Origin: Verticillium longisporum
Taxonomy: Eukaryota; Ascomycota; Sordariomycetes; Glomerellales; Plectosphaerellaceae
Direction of reading: 5' to 3'
NCBI GenBank assembly: GCA_019188255.1
Contig: JAETXT010000001.1
Location: 5,642,001-5,706,000, forward strand
Length of the DNA stretch: 64,000 nucleotides
Shown here: positions 52,156-61,900 of the stretch, one piece after another
Numbering within the stretch: the first letter of the stretch is position 1
How the letters are laid out: every line of letters begins with the position of its first letter
Made by a program: the position numbers and the translations under genes
Notes under the pieces: generated by a model
The model's database searches: none
What the model was told of the DNA's origin: nothing
What the model saw: the letters and a program-made list of their open reading frames with translations, nothing else

Positions 52156-53045
52156 CAATGCAGCTGCTTGTCTCTGAGAGCCAGCTTTTTATGATACGTA
52201 AGCCGGGTTTGAGCTATGTTGTTTCTCCGTTATTAAATGAAATATTCAGTGCCTGAAGGACGCGGGTCGGGCTATTCGAGAAGTCCGGCAGGGCGGTCAA
52301 TAGACCGTTGCCGATCTTGACTGACCTGAGATGCTCGGAGGCCGCCACATGACCCGACGCGTTGTGGTCCCTTTCTCCACTTATGCGAGTGGTGGAAGCT
52401 CCGATAAGAGCAACGCGCATCTCCTGGTGCACGACCGACGTTTCCACTACGCAAAGCTCCGCCTCAGCGTGCCGAACAAGAACCCAGGCCGTGACCACAT
52501 GTCTCGTTGGGCCCAGTACGGGTCTATCCTCAGCGAGAATCTTACCTTGTGTGACGTGACGTCAGCACGTCGAGGGCCTACGGGGTTCGGGCGTACAGCC
52601 GTCCGCGGGGCCGACAGTGAACGCCGAGGGTGGGTAATGCTGCCACGAAGCTTGTCTGTCGGCTGCTCGATCCTTTCAGGGTCCCAGTCGGTGGCGCCGC
52701 CTTCGGACCCTGAACTTACGGAGACGGTGGCGGAGGACGGAGTGCGGATTTCCGGGGATGCCACCGTCCCGGGACTGCAGTACTGCATCTTCGATTCGCG
52801 AGCAGTTCAATTGTTCACGTTAGGACACCTTTCCGCCCCATTTCCCCCCCCCCCCACCCCCCCTTCTTTCTTTTTGGCAATTGCTACACCGGCATGAAGA
52901 ATTGCTAAATGGGCATGCCTCTTACACGGGCATGACTTTTCACAGCCTCTAATTGGTCCACCCCTTTCTGTTAGTGCTTTGAGATTCTGCCAACTGCCCC
53001 CGTTGTACCTCGGTCTTAGCTTTCCATCACGGGTCGACGCGACCT
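52156..53045. other. intergenic with a poly-C tract
   Basis: No gene recognised. An impure poly-C tract lies near 52,845-52,862. Confidence 0.4.
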
Positions 53046-53365
53046 ATGGAAGCTCTTCACCAGCACCAATGTCAATACCTCGCCGCCAAGTCTGGTAACT
53101 CCAACGTCTATACCGGCCCGACCTCGACTAACTACGACTTCGAGATGTTCGCCCGCCGCGCCGACGATGAGAAGCCTACCGAAGAGAACCCGTCCGCCCT
53201 TACAGAGGTGCCTTCGGATGTCTTCGCCCAGTTATCCATTGAGCCTCTGCTCGCCTCTACTCCAGACCGCGAGCTCCGCGCCGTCGACTCGGAGGCATCT
53301 TACGTATCCACATGCTATCTTAGGACGTATGTCTCTGTACGTCACCAACCTTCTGTTCAACAGCA
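53046..53365 (+). pseudogene. unassigned frame interrupted by a SINE-like insertion
   Basis: The ATG at 53,046 gives MEALHQHQCQYLAAKSGNSN, then TNYDFEMFARRADDEKPTEE and ALTEVPSDVFAQLSIEPLL. Composition is clearly protein-like for about 95 codons, acidic with few Cys, but no family is recognised; a retroelement gag or a host gene are both possible. The frame runs straight into the insertion at 53,366, and the downstream flank after 53,673 soon meets stops. I list it as a broken gene with low confidence. Confidence 0.25.
53351..53365. repeat. 15-bp direct repeat, left copy
   Basis: CTTCTGTTCAACAGC, identical to 53,659-53,673. Candidate target-site duplication of the SINE-like insert. Confidence 0.65.
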
Positions 53366-53658
53366 CAGTACGACGGGTTCTACTGGGTGGTCAGTCCTGC
53401 TGAGTAAACGGGGAATCCCAGGACTGCTGAGGATGACAATCCCCCTCCGCCCCATGGCCCTAAAGCCTAACAAGGCCAGACCCCACAACACACGAACAAC
53501 CTGCCCCTGGACCTGGAGATGCCTGGTATGACATAACGTTAATCCGCATTCGCGATGTTAGGATGTAGACCTAGACAGTTTCGAGGCGACAGCCGGTGCG
53601 GGCGCCTTTTGCCTCTTAAAGGATATCCTGGCGTTAAATACAATCATCATCATCATCA
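53366..53658 (+). mobile_element. SINE-like short retroposon with (ATC)n tail
   Basis: A 293-bp non-coding segment between identical 15-bp direct repeats. Its right end is a short (ATC)n run (AATCATCATCATCATCA), as expected for the 3' tail of a SINE. Box A and box B promoter motifs were looked for; only weak matches (GTTTCGAGGC) were seen. No open frame of note. A solo LTR is the main alternative, but the ends are not TG...CA. Confidence 0.5.
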
Positions 53659-53673
53659 CTTCTGTTCAACAGC
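53659..53673. repeat. 15-bp direct repeat, right copy
   Basis: CTTCTGTTCAACAGC, directly after the (ATC)n tail. Confidence 0.65.
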
Positions 53674-53918
53674 TTCAATCGTTGCGTGTTGATTTAGTTA
53701 ATTCACTGAAGACATTGGCACCGTTTTTGTCAGTTCGGGCGATCAACGCTCCATTTATGGAGCGGACCAACTGATAACCAACGCCAACTGAAATCGTATC
53801 CAACCCACTCCTCATCAGGCTTGTCCCCCCAACAGGTTGACTGATCTATTTCCCCTGGCCACCTTCAAGGTCATATGCGTTTCGATCAAATTCAGCAGTA
53901 GTGGCTTTGCCCAGCTCT
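53674..53918. other. intergenic, nothing recognised
   Basis: Short AT-richer spacer, presumably the 3' flank of the cysteine-rich protein gene. Confidence 0.4.
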
Positions 53919-54198
53919 TTAGATGGCCACGCAGACCTCAAATGTGTACAGCTTCCTCTGGTTAACACACTTGCTGCCCGGGACGCAGCACTTAGGGCCA
54001 GCCCACCCAATTGTGTTACCACAATTCTGACTAAAACAACATCGAGCGTTAGCAATGGCACAGCACAAATTCGGGACTGCTGGAATTAGGGAAGTGTAAC
54101 TACCCAACAGCGCTGCAGGCTTGTGGGTCAGCAACAACACCGGCCAGAGGGCCAAGTGCACCGAGTGCAAGGGCAAGGATGCGAACGGAGAACTGCAT
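53919..54198 (-). CDS. small secreted cysteine-rich protein, CBM1-like
   Basis: Exon 1 is 54,198-54,104 (MQFSVRILALALGALGPLAG, a signal peptide ending near VVADPQ) and exon 2 is 54,030-53,919. A 73-bp intron at 54,031-54,103 has donor GTAGTT, an inner GCTAAC branch site and a TTTTAG acceptor. The product has 68 residues. The mature part has six Cys in the order C-x6-C-x10-CC-x5-C-x12-C and reads CGNTIGWAGPKCCVPGSKCV. This follows the fungal cellulose-binding module CBM1 (CGGxGWxGPxxCxxGxxC), with the key Trp and a later aromatic (YTF) kept and the final YYxQC replaced by YTFEVC. It could bind wall polysaccharide or act as an effector. The Fot1-like element starts 222 bp upstream. Confidence 0.7.
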
Positions 54199-54420
54199 TA
54201 TGACTGAGTGTGGAGTCTTGTTGGAGTCAGGTAAAGAAGGTTTGTGGTATTCCGAGGTGACTGGAAGGATCAGACCGCTGCCTGGATTCAGGTTCGACAC
54301 TTTCTTATATTGTCGACGAGCATCACATTGTGCAGGGGCCAGGCACTTGGTAGAAAGTAAAATTGAATGGGTGTGTAACAATACGGTGCGGGATGATAAC
54401 TAGAAGTGAATTAGGTGCTA

Positions 54421-56281
54421 ACGTACATGATAAGCGAGTGGCGCAAACAAGCGAGTGGCGCACGGGACCGCGACTACGCGACTTTCCCCATTCAAACGCG
54501 CTTTTCTCTACTACAAACAATGGAGTCAGGAACCCAAGAGAGCCAATTGATCCTAGCCATTCGGGCTATCCAGAATGACCCAAATCTCAAGGTCCGAGCT
54601 TCAGCTAGAATCTACAGCGTCCCGGAAACGACACTTCGTCGCCGGCTCAACGGCCGGTCCTCACGACGCGATACCACGCCCAAATCGCGGAATTTGACAG
54701 ATCTGGAGGAAATGACAATTGTTCAATATGTCCTGGACCTAGATGCGCGATCGTTCCCTCCGCGGCTTCGTGGAGTGGAAGATATGGCCAATCGACTGCT
54801 CGCCGAGCGCGACGCGCCCAGCGTCGGGAAGCGCTGGGCCTCTAACTTCGTAAAGCGACAACCGCAGCTCCGGACGCGTTTCTTTCGCAGATACGACTAC
54901 AAGAGGGCCCGGTGTGAAGATCCGGAGATCATTCTTGGCTGGTTTGCGCTTGTACGGAATACAATCGCGAAGTACGGCGTCGCGGAGTCGGATATCTACA
55001 ACTTCGACGAGACCGGCTTTATGATGGGCATCATCTCGACAGGCATGGTCGTCACCAGTGCAGGCAGGCGTTCCAACACGAAATTAGCCCAGCCTGGAAA
55101 TCGGGAATGGGTTACCGTGATCCAGGGCGTCAATTCCCAAGGCTGGACGGTCCCCCATACATCATCGTTTCTGGCAAATACCACCTCTCGACCTGGTACG
55201 AGAACAGCGCTCTACCGCGAGACTGGGTGATCTCCACGTCTGACAACGGCTGGACCACTAATGAGAGAGGGCTGGAATGGATTCGGCATTTTGACAGGCA
55301 CACCAAACCGCGCTCTTCAGGCAAATATCGCCTCCTCATCCTGGACGGCCACGAAAGTCACCACTCGACGGACTTCGAACTCTACTGCAAGGAGAACAAC
55401 GTCGTCACGCTCTGTATGCCTCCTCACTCTTCTCATATACTCCAACCTCTGGATGTTGGCTGTTTTGGCCCGCTCAAGCAAGCGTATGGACGGCAAATCG
55501 AGAAGAAGATGAGGGCCGGTACAAGCCACATCACCAAGGAGGACTTCTTTCCCGCAATTTTCGCGGCATTCCAGGAGGCAATGACGGAAAGGAACATCCA
55601 GGGAGGTTTTCGAGGCGCAGGACTTGCTCCGATTGACCCTGAAGCCGTGATTTCCCGACTGGATGTAAAGCCACGGACGCCGACACCTGTGGAGCGGGGT
55701 CGTGGAACGCCTGAACCTTGGGTTTCTAAGACGCCAAACAACCCGACTGAAGCGAGCTCTCAGACGGATTTCATCAAGGGCCGAATCTCCCGTCATCAGA
55801 ATAGCTCGCCGACATCTATTTATGAAGCTGTCGACCGGCTTTCGAAGGGGGCGCGGGGAATCATGCATCAGATTGCCCTGCTCAAGTCTGAGAACCGGAT
55901 CCTTCGAGAGGAGAATGAGATACTCAGCCGGCGTCGAAGGGCCAAAAAGTCACGTCTCCGAAAGGGAGGGAGCATGACGCTATCTGAGGGACAGGATATC
56001 CAGGCCCAGAAGGAGGTGGATGCGCAGGTGAGGCAGGAAAAGAGACAAAGTAGCGGTCGCAAGTCGAGGACAAAGGTGAAGGAACGGCGCTGTGGTGTCT
56101 GCGGCAAGACAGGACATAACGCACGAAGTTGTCAGATAGTAGTGAAATTGTCTGAGGAAGGCGATTCCGATTGATTTCAATTGATTCCAGGTGTTTTGGT
56201 CGACTTATTGGGGGTGATAGTCGCCTGGTTGTGGTGTTGCGCGCCACTCGCTTGTTTGCGCCACTCGCTTATCATGTACGT
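54421..56281 (+). mobile_element. pogo/Fot1-like DNA transposon, complete ends
   Basis: 1,861 bp with perfect 41-bp terminal inverted repeats at 54,421-54,461 and 56,241-56,281. Each begins ACGTACATGATAAGCGAG and holds two direct copies of GCGAGTGGCGC spaced by 6 bp. TA flanks both sides (54,419-54,420 and 56,282-56,283), the expected target duplication for the Tc1/mariner-pogo superfamily. It contains one transposase gene with a single frameshift. Intact ends mean it could be moved by a related active transposase. Confidence 0.92.
54520..56174 (+). pseudogene. pogo/Fot1-like DDE transposase, one frameshift
   Basis: The ATG at 54,520 (MESGTQESQLILAIRAIQND) opens a psq-type helix-turn-helix, followed by a CENP-B/Tc5-type HTH (GKRWASNFVKRQPQLRTRFF) near residue 110. 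The DDE core has YNFDETGFMMG (first Asp near 163), RLLILDGHESHHSTDF (second Asp) and HILQPLDVGCFGPLKQAYGR (third Asp). A coiled coil and a CCHC knuckle (CGVCGKTGHNARSC) end the protein. The frame is lost in the C5 run at 55,152-55,156: SQGWTVP is followed by PYIIVSGKYH in the next frame, so one C is missing. The product would be about 551 residues if intact. The lesion is the only one seen. Confidence 0.88.
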
Positions 56282-56283
56282 TA

Positions 56284-56478
56284 TGTCCGCTCGGAGTAGC
56301 ATTGTTGTGTCGGCTACAACCACCGGGCACGGCAAGCCCCACGAGTCAGTCTACAAGGGCCCTCCTATTGGACTGCGGCCATCTGCCTGTGATAAAGTGC
56401 GCCTCCTCTGACTCGGGTTATATCGCAGCTTCACGTTGAACTTTGGAAGGAAGACTTGTAAATTGTCCCTCTAGGAAT
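56284..56478. other. right flank of the transposon
   Basis: No gene recognised. Confidence 0.35.
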
Positions 56479-56682
56479 ATGTGGTCTCTCCTGTCTCCCG
56501 GACTTTCGGATATTTCGGAGCCGAAAAGGCCGAGTACTGGGTCACCAATGTCGACGACGACATCGCGGACATCCATCAGCGGTCATAATAGCCCTGGTGC
56601 TTTCTCGAAGTCAGATGACGACCTGGACGGAATGAGTGCACTCCTTAGAGCAGGAGAAATTGTGGGCCGTCGCGAGGGTTAA
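56479..56682 (+). CDS. unassigned short frame, possible C-terminal fragment
   Basis: The ATG at 56,479 gives 67 residues: MWSLLSPGLSDISEPKRPST, then a Ser/Thr-rich part, and LDGMSALLRAGEIVGRREG before TAA. The DDDLDGMSALLRAGEIV end looks like the tail of a conserved fungal regulator (zinc-finger protein tails of this type exist), but no DNA-binding domain precedes it. It may be a 3' fragment left by rearrangement or a chance frame. Its upstream sequence next to the transposon gives no longer open frame. The identity is not established. Confidence 0.25.
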   Translation: MWSLLSPGLSDISEPKRPSTGSPMSTTTSRTSISGHNSPGAFSKSDDDLDGMSALLRAGEIVGRREG

Positions 56683-58202
56683 ACAAGCCTCGTCGTATCC
56701 CATCGGCTGTGGGAAGACACCACCTGCGTAACTTTTTGAGAGACTCTGTTTGCAACCAATTATTAATCAAGCGCCCCGGTGTATTGCTGATGTTTGAGGA
56801 TTGCGACTAGGTGCATCCGGAGTCGCCATAAAAGGGTACGCTGGTAGTGTCCTTCCACAGCCGAAGTGATAACGGGTGGAAGAAAGAATGGGATGGTTTT
56901 GCGTGGGATGATGACGCCAGCTGCTGCGGTGGCTGATGTTGATGATTTGTCTTGCACTTTGGCTTTGGTGGCGTAAAATGCTCAACAGACTGACTTGTCG
57001 TGTTTAAATACCCTCATGGTTTGGCAAATGTTGTACTTGCGTTGCCACTGAGAAGAATCGCCATGACGGCGTTCCAGGAGAATTATCTGCTAGGCGTTGG
57101 AGGCTCGAAGTTATCGTGTTTGCGGTGCGGCATGACGGGACATGTGGTAAAATAAGACGATGTTAATCGCATGTTGGGAGGAGACTCGGGGGAAATGCTT
57201 GCGCAGCCAGTCCATGGACATCTATTTTGAATCGGGCAGACCTCGTATACCAGTCGTCTTTGCCATAGGACGTTGATATGTAAAGAAACATCAAGAGAAG
57301 TGAATGAGAACCGCCCACCCGCGAATTCGTGAGACGATATGGTAATGTATAGGGATGGATTGACGCGGCCTCGCGTCATGGGTAGACACCACCAACGCTG
57401 ATCTGCCTCCATAGCACCCAAATGGACCCTGATATTCGTTGTCCGGGAAAGCTGGGACCACAGAGGGGAATGGCAAGAAGTCGCCCCATGCCACGCATGC
57501 CTGCCGGCGTGTGTACCTACCCTGGATCTGCATTTCGCCGCCGATAGCCCGAGCCAAGTCAAGGGAGGGAGAAGAAGATCAGGACACGAAGTTGGGGGGT
57601 CGCGATTTGAATGGCACCCCCTGGACGATTATGTCCACCGGCAGGCCAAGAGTGACGCCATACTTCTTACTCTAAATGAGTGATGATTCCGTCCTTGTAG
57701 GCACTTCGTTCCCTGTCTCTGTGTGTTTGCCAATGGATGACTGTTGTGCTCGGTCTGGGTGCATAGACGAGATGAAAAATGATGTCGGGTCACCTCTCCG
57801 CCAAGCGGACAAGTGGCAAGGGCGCAACAAGGTTAACGAATGGCAACGCCAGCGTTGCGCATGTCGGCCGAAGACGGCTTCACCTCGACCGGCCAGACTC
57901 AAAGGGTTCCTGCCACTGGACCCGACACTCTGGAACTGGTGGGGTCCCTCGCCCCCTTCGGAGGACAGTGCTACCCACTTAGTTCTGGGCATTCGGGTGT
58001 GGGTTGCCCGGGGACGGAATACCACATCCTAGCGGCTTTGCCCAACCAAGCCCCACCACGTAACCCAGGGTCGCAGTCGGCTACATATAATAGAGTGTTC
58101 AAAATCGCCCTGGGATAACCAACAGCCCCCAAAGGAGGCCAAGCATTCCGAAGATTTCATACTTAGCCCAAGTTGCGATGGCCTGAAATGCTGCTTCATG
58201 CA
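56683..58202. other. intergenic, nothing recognised
   Basis: 1.5 kb with only short frames (for example 57,083-57,562 minus and 57,672-58,025 minus) that overlap and lack motifs. No repeat array was seen. Confidence 0.35.
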
Positions 58203-58505
58203 TCAGCCTTCACTGGACCTCAATTTTCTTAAGTCCGAGTCGGAAGCCTGGGAGACGTCGAATGTCGGGAAGGATGGATCGAAATCGGGCGAATCCTCCG
58301 AGTCCAGGCTGTGCTCCGTGCCGGGAGTCTGACGAGGCCATGATGAGGACGAGTCCAAATCGACGGGGCTAGGAGCACCAGTCTGTTTTGTCAAGGGCGG
58401 GTGAAGGCGGGACTGTGGTGAAAGGGGCGGCTGTTGGGGGCGTGGGTAAGCATGGGCATAAGGCTCATGCGAATGTTTAGCCCGTTTTGTTTGATGAGCA
58501 ACCAT
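58203..58505 (-). CDS. hypothetical Ser/Pro-rich protein
   Basis: The ATG at 58,505 opens 100 residues: MVAHQTKRAKHSHEPYAHAY, a Pro/Gln-rich middle (RPQQPPLSPQSRLHPPLTKQ) and an acidic Ser/Asp-rich end (DSEDSPDFDPSFPTFDVSQA). There is no Cys, signal peptide or membrane segment, and it looks disordered. A Lys/Arg start with an acidic tail could fit a nuclear or regulatory factor, but no family is recognised. The G/C-ending codon use supports coding a little. It lies 0.7 kb from the ABC transporter end. This may be chance. Confidence 0.3.
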   Translation of the reverse strand: MVAHQTKRAKHSHEPYAHAYPRPQQPPLSPQSRLHPPLTKQTGAPSPVDLDSSSSWPRQTPGTEHSLDSEDSPDFDPSFPTFDVSQASDSDLRKLRSSEG

Positions 58506-58984
58506 CTAGCCAGCTTCGGCCCATCTCTGGGCTGTCAGATGTCTGGGCGTGATGTAAAGGGGAACTCGGGGGAAAATTGGCAGAGACAAAATAAGGGGAT
58601 CGGAGAGGAGAATGGCAGAAGGCAGAAGGGATGGATGGCGACCAACTCTACTCGGAACGCCATGTGCTGCGGCAGTGGAGGGGCCGGGAGGGTAGGAAGA
58701 CAGACGGAGTGGAGTGGAGGAGCGCACCACGGCCTGAGACTAATTACAGTACAGCGGCGGCAAGGCAAGTGCAACATGGGAGCTCAAAGGAAGGGGAGGG
58801 GGGCTGAGAAACGTTATTTCTTAAGTCCAGAGATGCCCTCACGCTATCCTAATTTACAATACTTGGTTGGTTGAAATCTTTGGTCCATGAAATGAATTTG
58901 TTTGTCCACGCAGTCTTGCCGCCCCCGCTTTAATCCCAAGAAGGGCATTTCTCCCGCCAACTTTCTGGAGGACCCCCCCATCTC
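58506..58984. other. intergenic, 3' flank of the ABC transporter
   Basis: No gene recognised. It contains the presumptive terminator and polyadenylation region of the ABC gene. Confidence 0.4.
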
Positions 58985-61900
58985 CTACTCCTTCTTGGCT
59001 TTCTTGTTCTTGGGAACTCTTGCCAACCAGTAAAAAAACATGGCCATGAAGACGTTGAAGATACAGAAGACCCACATCAATCCAAAGTCTCTCCATCTAT
59101 GCTCGAAGCTGACATTGACACTGGCCAAGAAAGTATTGGTCTCAGATATGGTGCAGTATCTGCAGTCAGTGGAGTCAGGGTCGGCTAGGTAGCCTCCTGC
59201 TTGAGACAAGTAGCCGGAAGTGTACTCGGCGCAGGTTGAGCCGTTTGGAGCAGAAAAGCGGACGAACTCGTTGGACGCGCAGTACATGGGGGCGTTGCCG
59301 AGAGAAGTACCCAACAGACTCTCAATGATATAGGTGAAAGGGTTGATGCGGTACATGAAGATCCAGAATCCCGGAAGAGCGTCTGGCCCAGCAAGAACAC
59401 TATCGAGTAATGTCAGTTGACCGTCGTGGATTTCATTTGGTGGGAGGACCTTACCCGCAAAATGTGAACATCATGATTAGGAGGAGGTTCATGGCACCTC
59501 CAGCGATTTCGGCGCTTGGAAGTCCTGCAATCATCATGTGTGCAAATGTGCTAGCAAACATGAAGAAGATCCAAAGATGTAAGAACATGGCGATGCCTCG
59601 TGATCCAACGGCATCAGTCCATTTGGCATTCTTGTAAAGACCGATTGGGAAGTACCAGCAAACGTAGCAGAATACCGACATGAACTTCCCATCAAGTTAG
59701 CTTCGCCCTTTTGGCATGAGTTCAACACTGCTCACCGAATTCCAAGCAACCTCGACGAGCATATTTGCAGCCATAAAAGCCTTCCAAGAGTACGCCTTGG
59801 AGGGACGCTCACGAGCCTCGTACATGACGCGCTGGGATGCGAAAACAGGCATGATCTGGTTGACCAGCTGAGGAAAAAGACTGAGGAAGATGAACACACC
59901 GAACATTTGGTTCGTAAGACCACGTTGAGTATTATCGCCATTCAAGAATGAAAGACCGATGAAAAGTGACTGTACTTGTTAGTTAACAAGTGGCTGTCTC
60001 TCATCTGAACTGCAGTTCTTACCGTGCCGATTGCGAGAAGCACTTTCGAGTAGATGTATCCAGGGCTTCGCCAATACTGTTCAAAGACTCGCTTTATCAC
60101 CTGCCTATGCTGTTCGAGAGTGGATGCGGCAAACTCCTTGTAAATTGAAGCATCCTTGTTCGGTTGCTCGGAAGCCACTGTAGCAGCAAGTCTCCCAAGC
60201 TCTCCTTGAGCCAGCTGGTACTCGGAGCTATTTCGCCAAATCTGTGGCCAGTCGATTTGGGTGGTAGCGCCGGGAGCTGCGCCGATGACGTCAAGCATGT
60301 ACTCGGCCGGGTTTGATCCAGTAGGAAGATCGTGTGCTCCGTTCCGGGTGAAATAGTCAACGAGGATGTGAGAGTCCTTGCCGATGTCGCCAAAATAGAT
60401 AGTTTTACCACTGGATAAGAGCAAAAGCCGGTCGAACCTTTGGAAGAGCATAGCAGAAGGTTGATGGATGGTGCAGAGGATAGCTTGGCCGCTCTTGGTC
60501 AGCTTCTCCATGAGGTTGCAAATCGACCACGAAGTCTGACTGTCCAAGCCCGAAGTGGGCTCGTCAAAGAAGAGGAGAAGCTGGGGACGGGCAGCAAGTT
60601 CCACTACAATCGTCAGTCGCTTACGCTGCTCAACATTGAGGCCTTCGCCGGGAACGCCAATGATGGCATCGGCATAATCCTCCATGCTCAGAAGATTAAT
60701 CACCGTATCCACGTAATCGAGCTTTTCCTGCCGACTGTACTGGGATGGCTGGCGGAGAAGGGCACCAAATGTAAGAGCTTCGCGTACGGTTGAGGTGTGG
60801 AGATGGAGATCCTGCTGCTGAACGTAGCCAGTCTTTCGTTGGAAGGACATATCGCGCAGACTGCCGTTGACAAGCATCTCGCCTGAAACAACACCCATGG
60901 TCACACGGCTGGCGAGTACGTCAAGAAGGGTGGTTTTGCCAGCTCCAGACGAACCCTATTAGGTTTGTTTGTTAGTCGTGATACCAGAGAACAAAGGTAT
61001 GTATGGAATGACTCACCATTAAAGCCGTGAGAGTGCCTGGCTTGACCCAACCATCAACTTGATCCAATATTCTGCGAGCCTCTTCCTTAATCTTGATGTC
61101 ATAGCAAACATCCTTCCAGTGGAACACAGAGGTTTGCCTCTCCACCTCCCTTCCTGAGACATTTCCATCGTATGTATGCCGATTACCCAAAGTCGCAGGG
61201 CCGCTCTCGATGTCACTTGGCGTCGTGAAGTGCTTCATGGCCTTGCGAAGGAAGACCAGCACCTCACCCTTGGACCGCTCAGACGCGACATGCTCCGAGG
61301 CCACGAGATGCAGCGCAAGGTAAAGCACCATGAAAGCAAGCATGACGCCCAAGTTGCGCCATCTGTGGGATGTCTCATACCCGAAGGCACTGTTCAGGTA
61401 TGTGGTGCCGCTGACTGAGTTCTGTCCAGGAAGAGATCCCTGCGTGGCGCATGCTCTGCCATTGGGCAAGACGTCGTCGTACCCCATGCCAGAAGGGATG
61501 TAGTTGGCACACGAGAAATCTCTGCCAGCGAACTCGTTGATCATGACGGACTCGAGGCCGTAGAAGAGGGGATTGGCCCATCGAACCCAGCTGATCCAGC
61601 TGCGCATGTACTGCGTGGGGATGGTGAAGCCGTTGTACAGTACTAAACAGAGCAGAATAATTGCTGATGGCGCCATGGCCTGAGCAATTGATTTGGTGAC
61701 GGATCCAATCAGCCGGAAGAGCATGGACATGGTCATGGTAGTTGTGAAAATTAAAAGCAGGAAGAAGAAGAAGGGTCCTGGTTCGCGACGGAGGTTCCCC
61801 ATGAAGTACATAGTGATGTTTGTAATTACCGCATTGATAATCTTGTACGGCAGGTCCACAATCATCGAGGAGAGTGCCTCAGCGCTAGGGTGATACAGCG

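Noticed and set aside
52845..52862. Poly-C tract as a functional element
   Set aside because: A simple low-complexity tract with no conserved context; possibly also a sequencing weak spot.
52331..52897. Plus-strand frame of 188 codons
   Set aside because: It runs through the poly-C tract, has no motif, and its composition varies abruptly; not supported as a gene.
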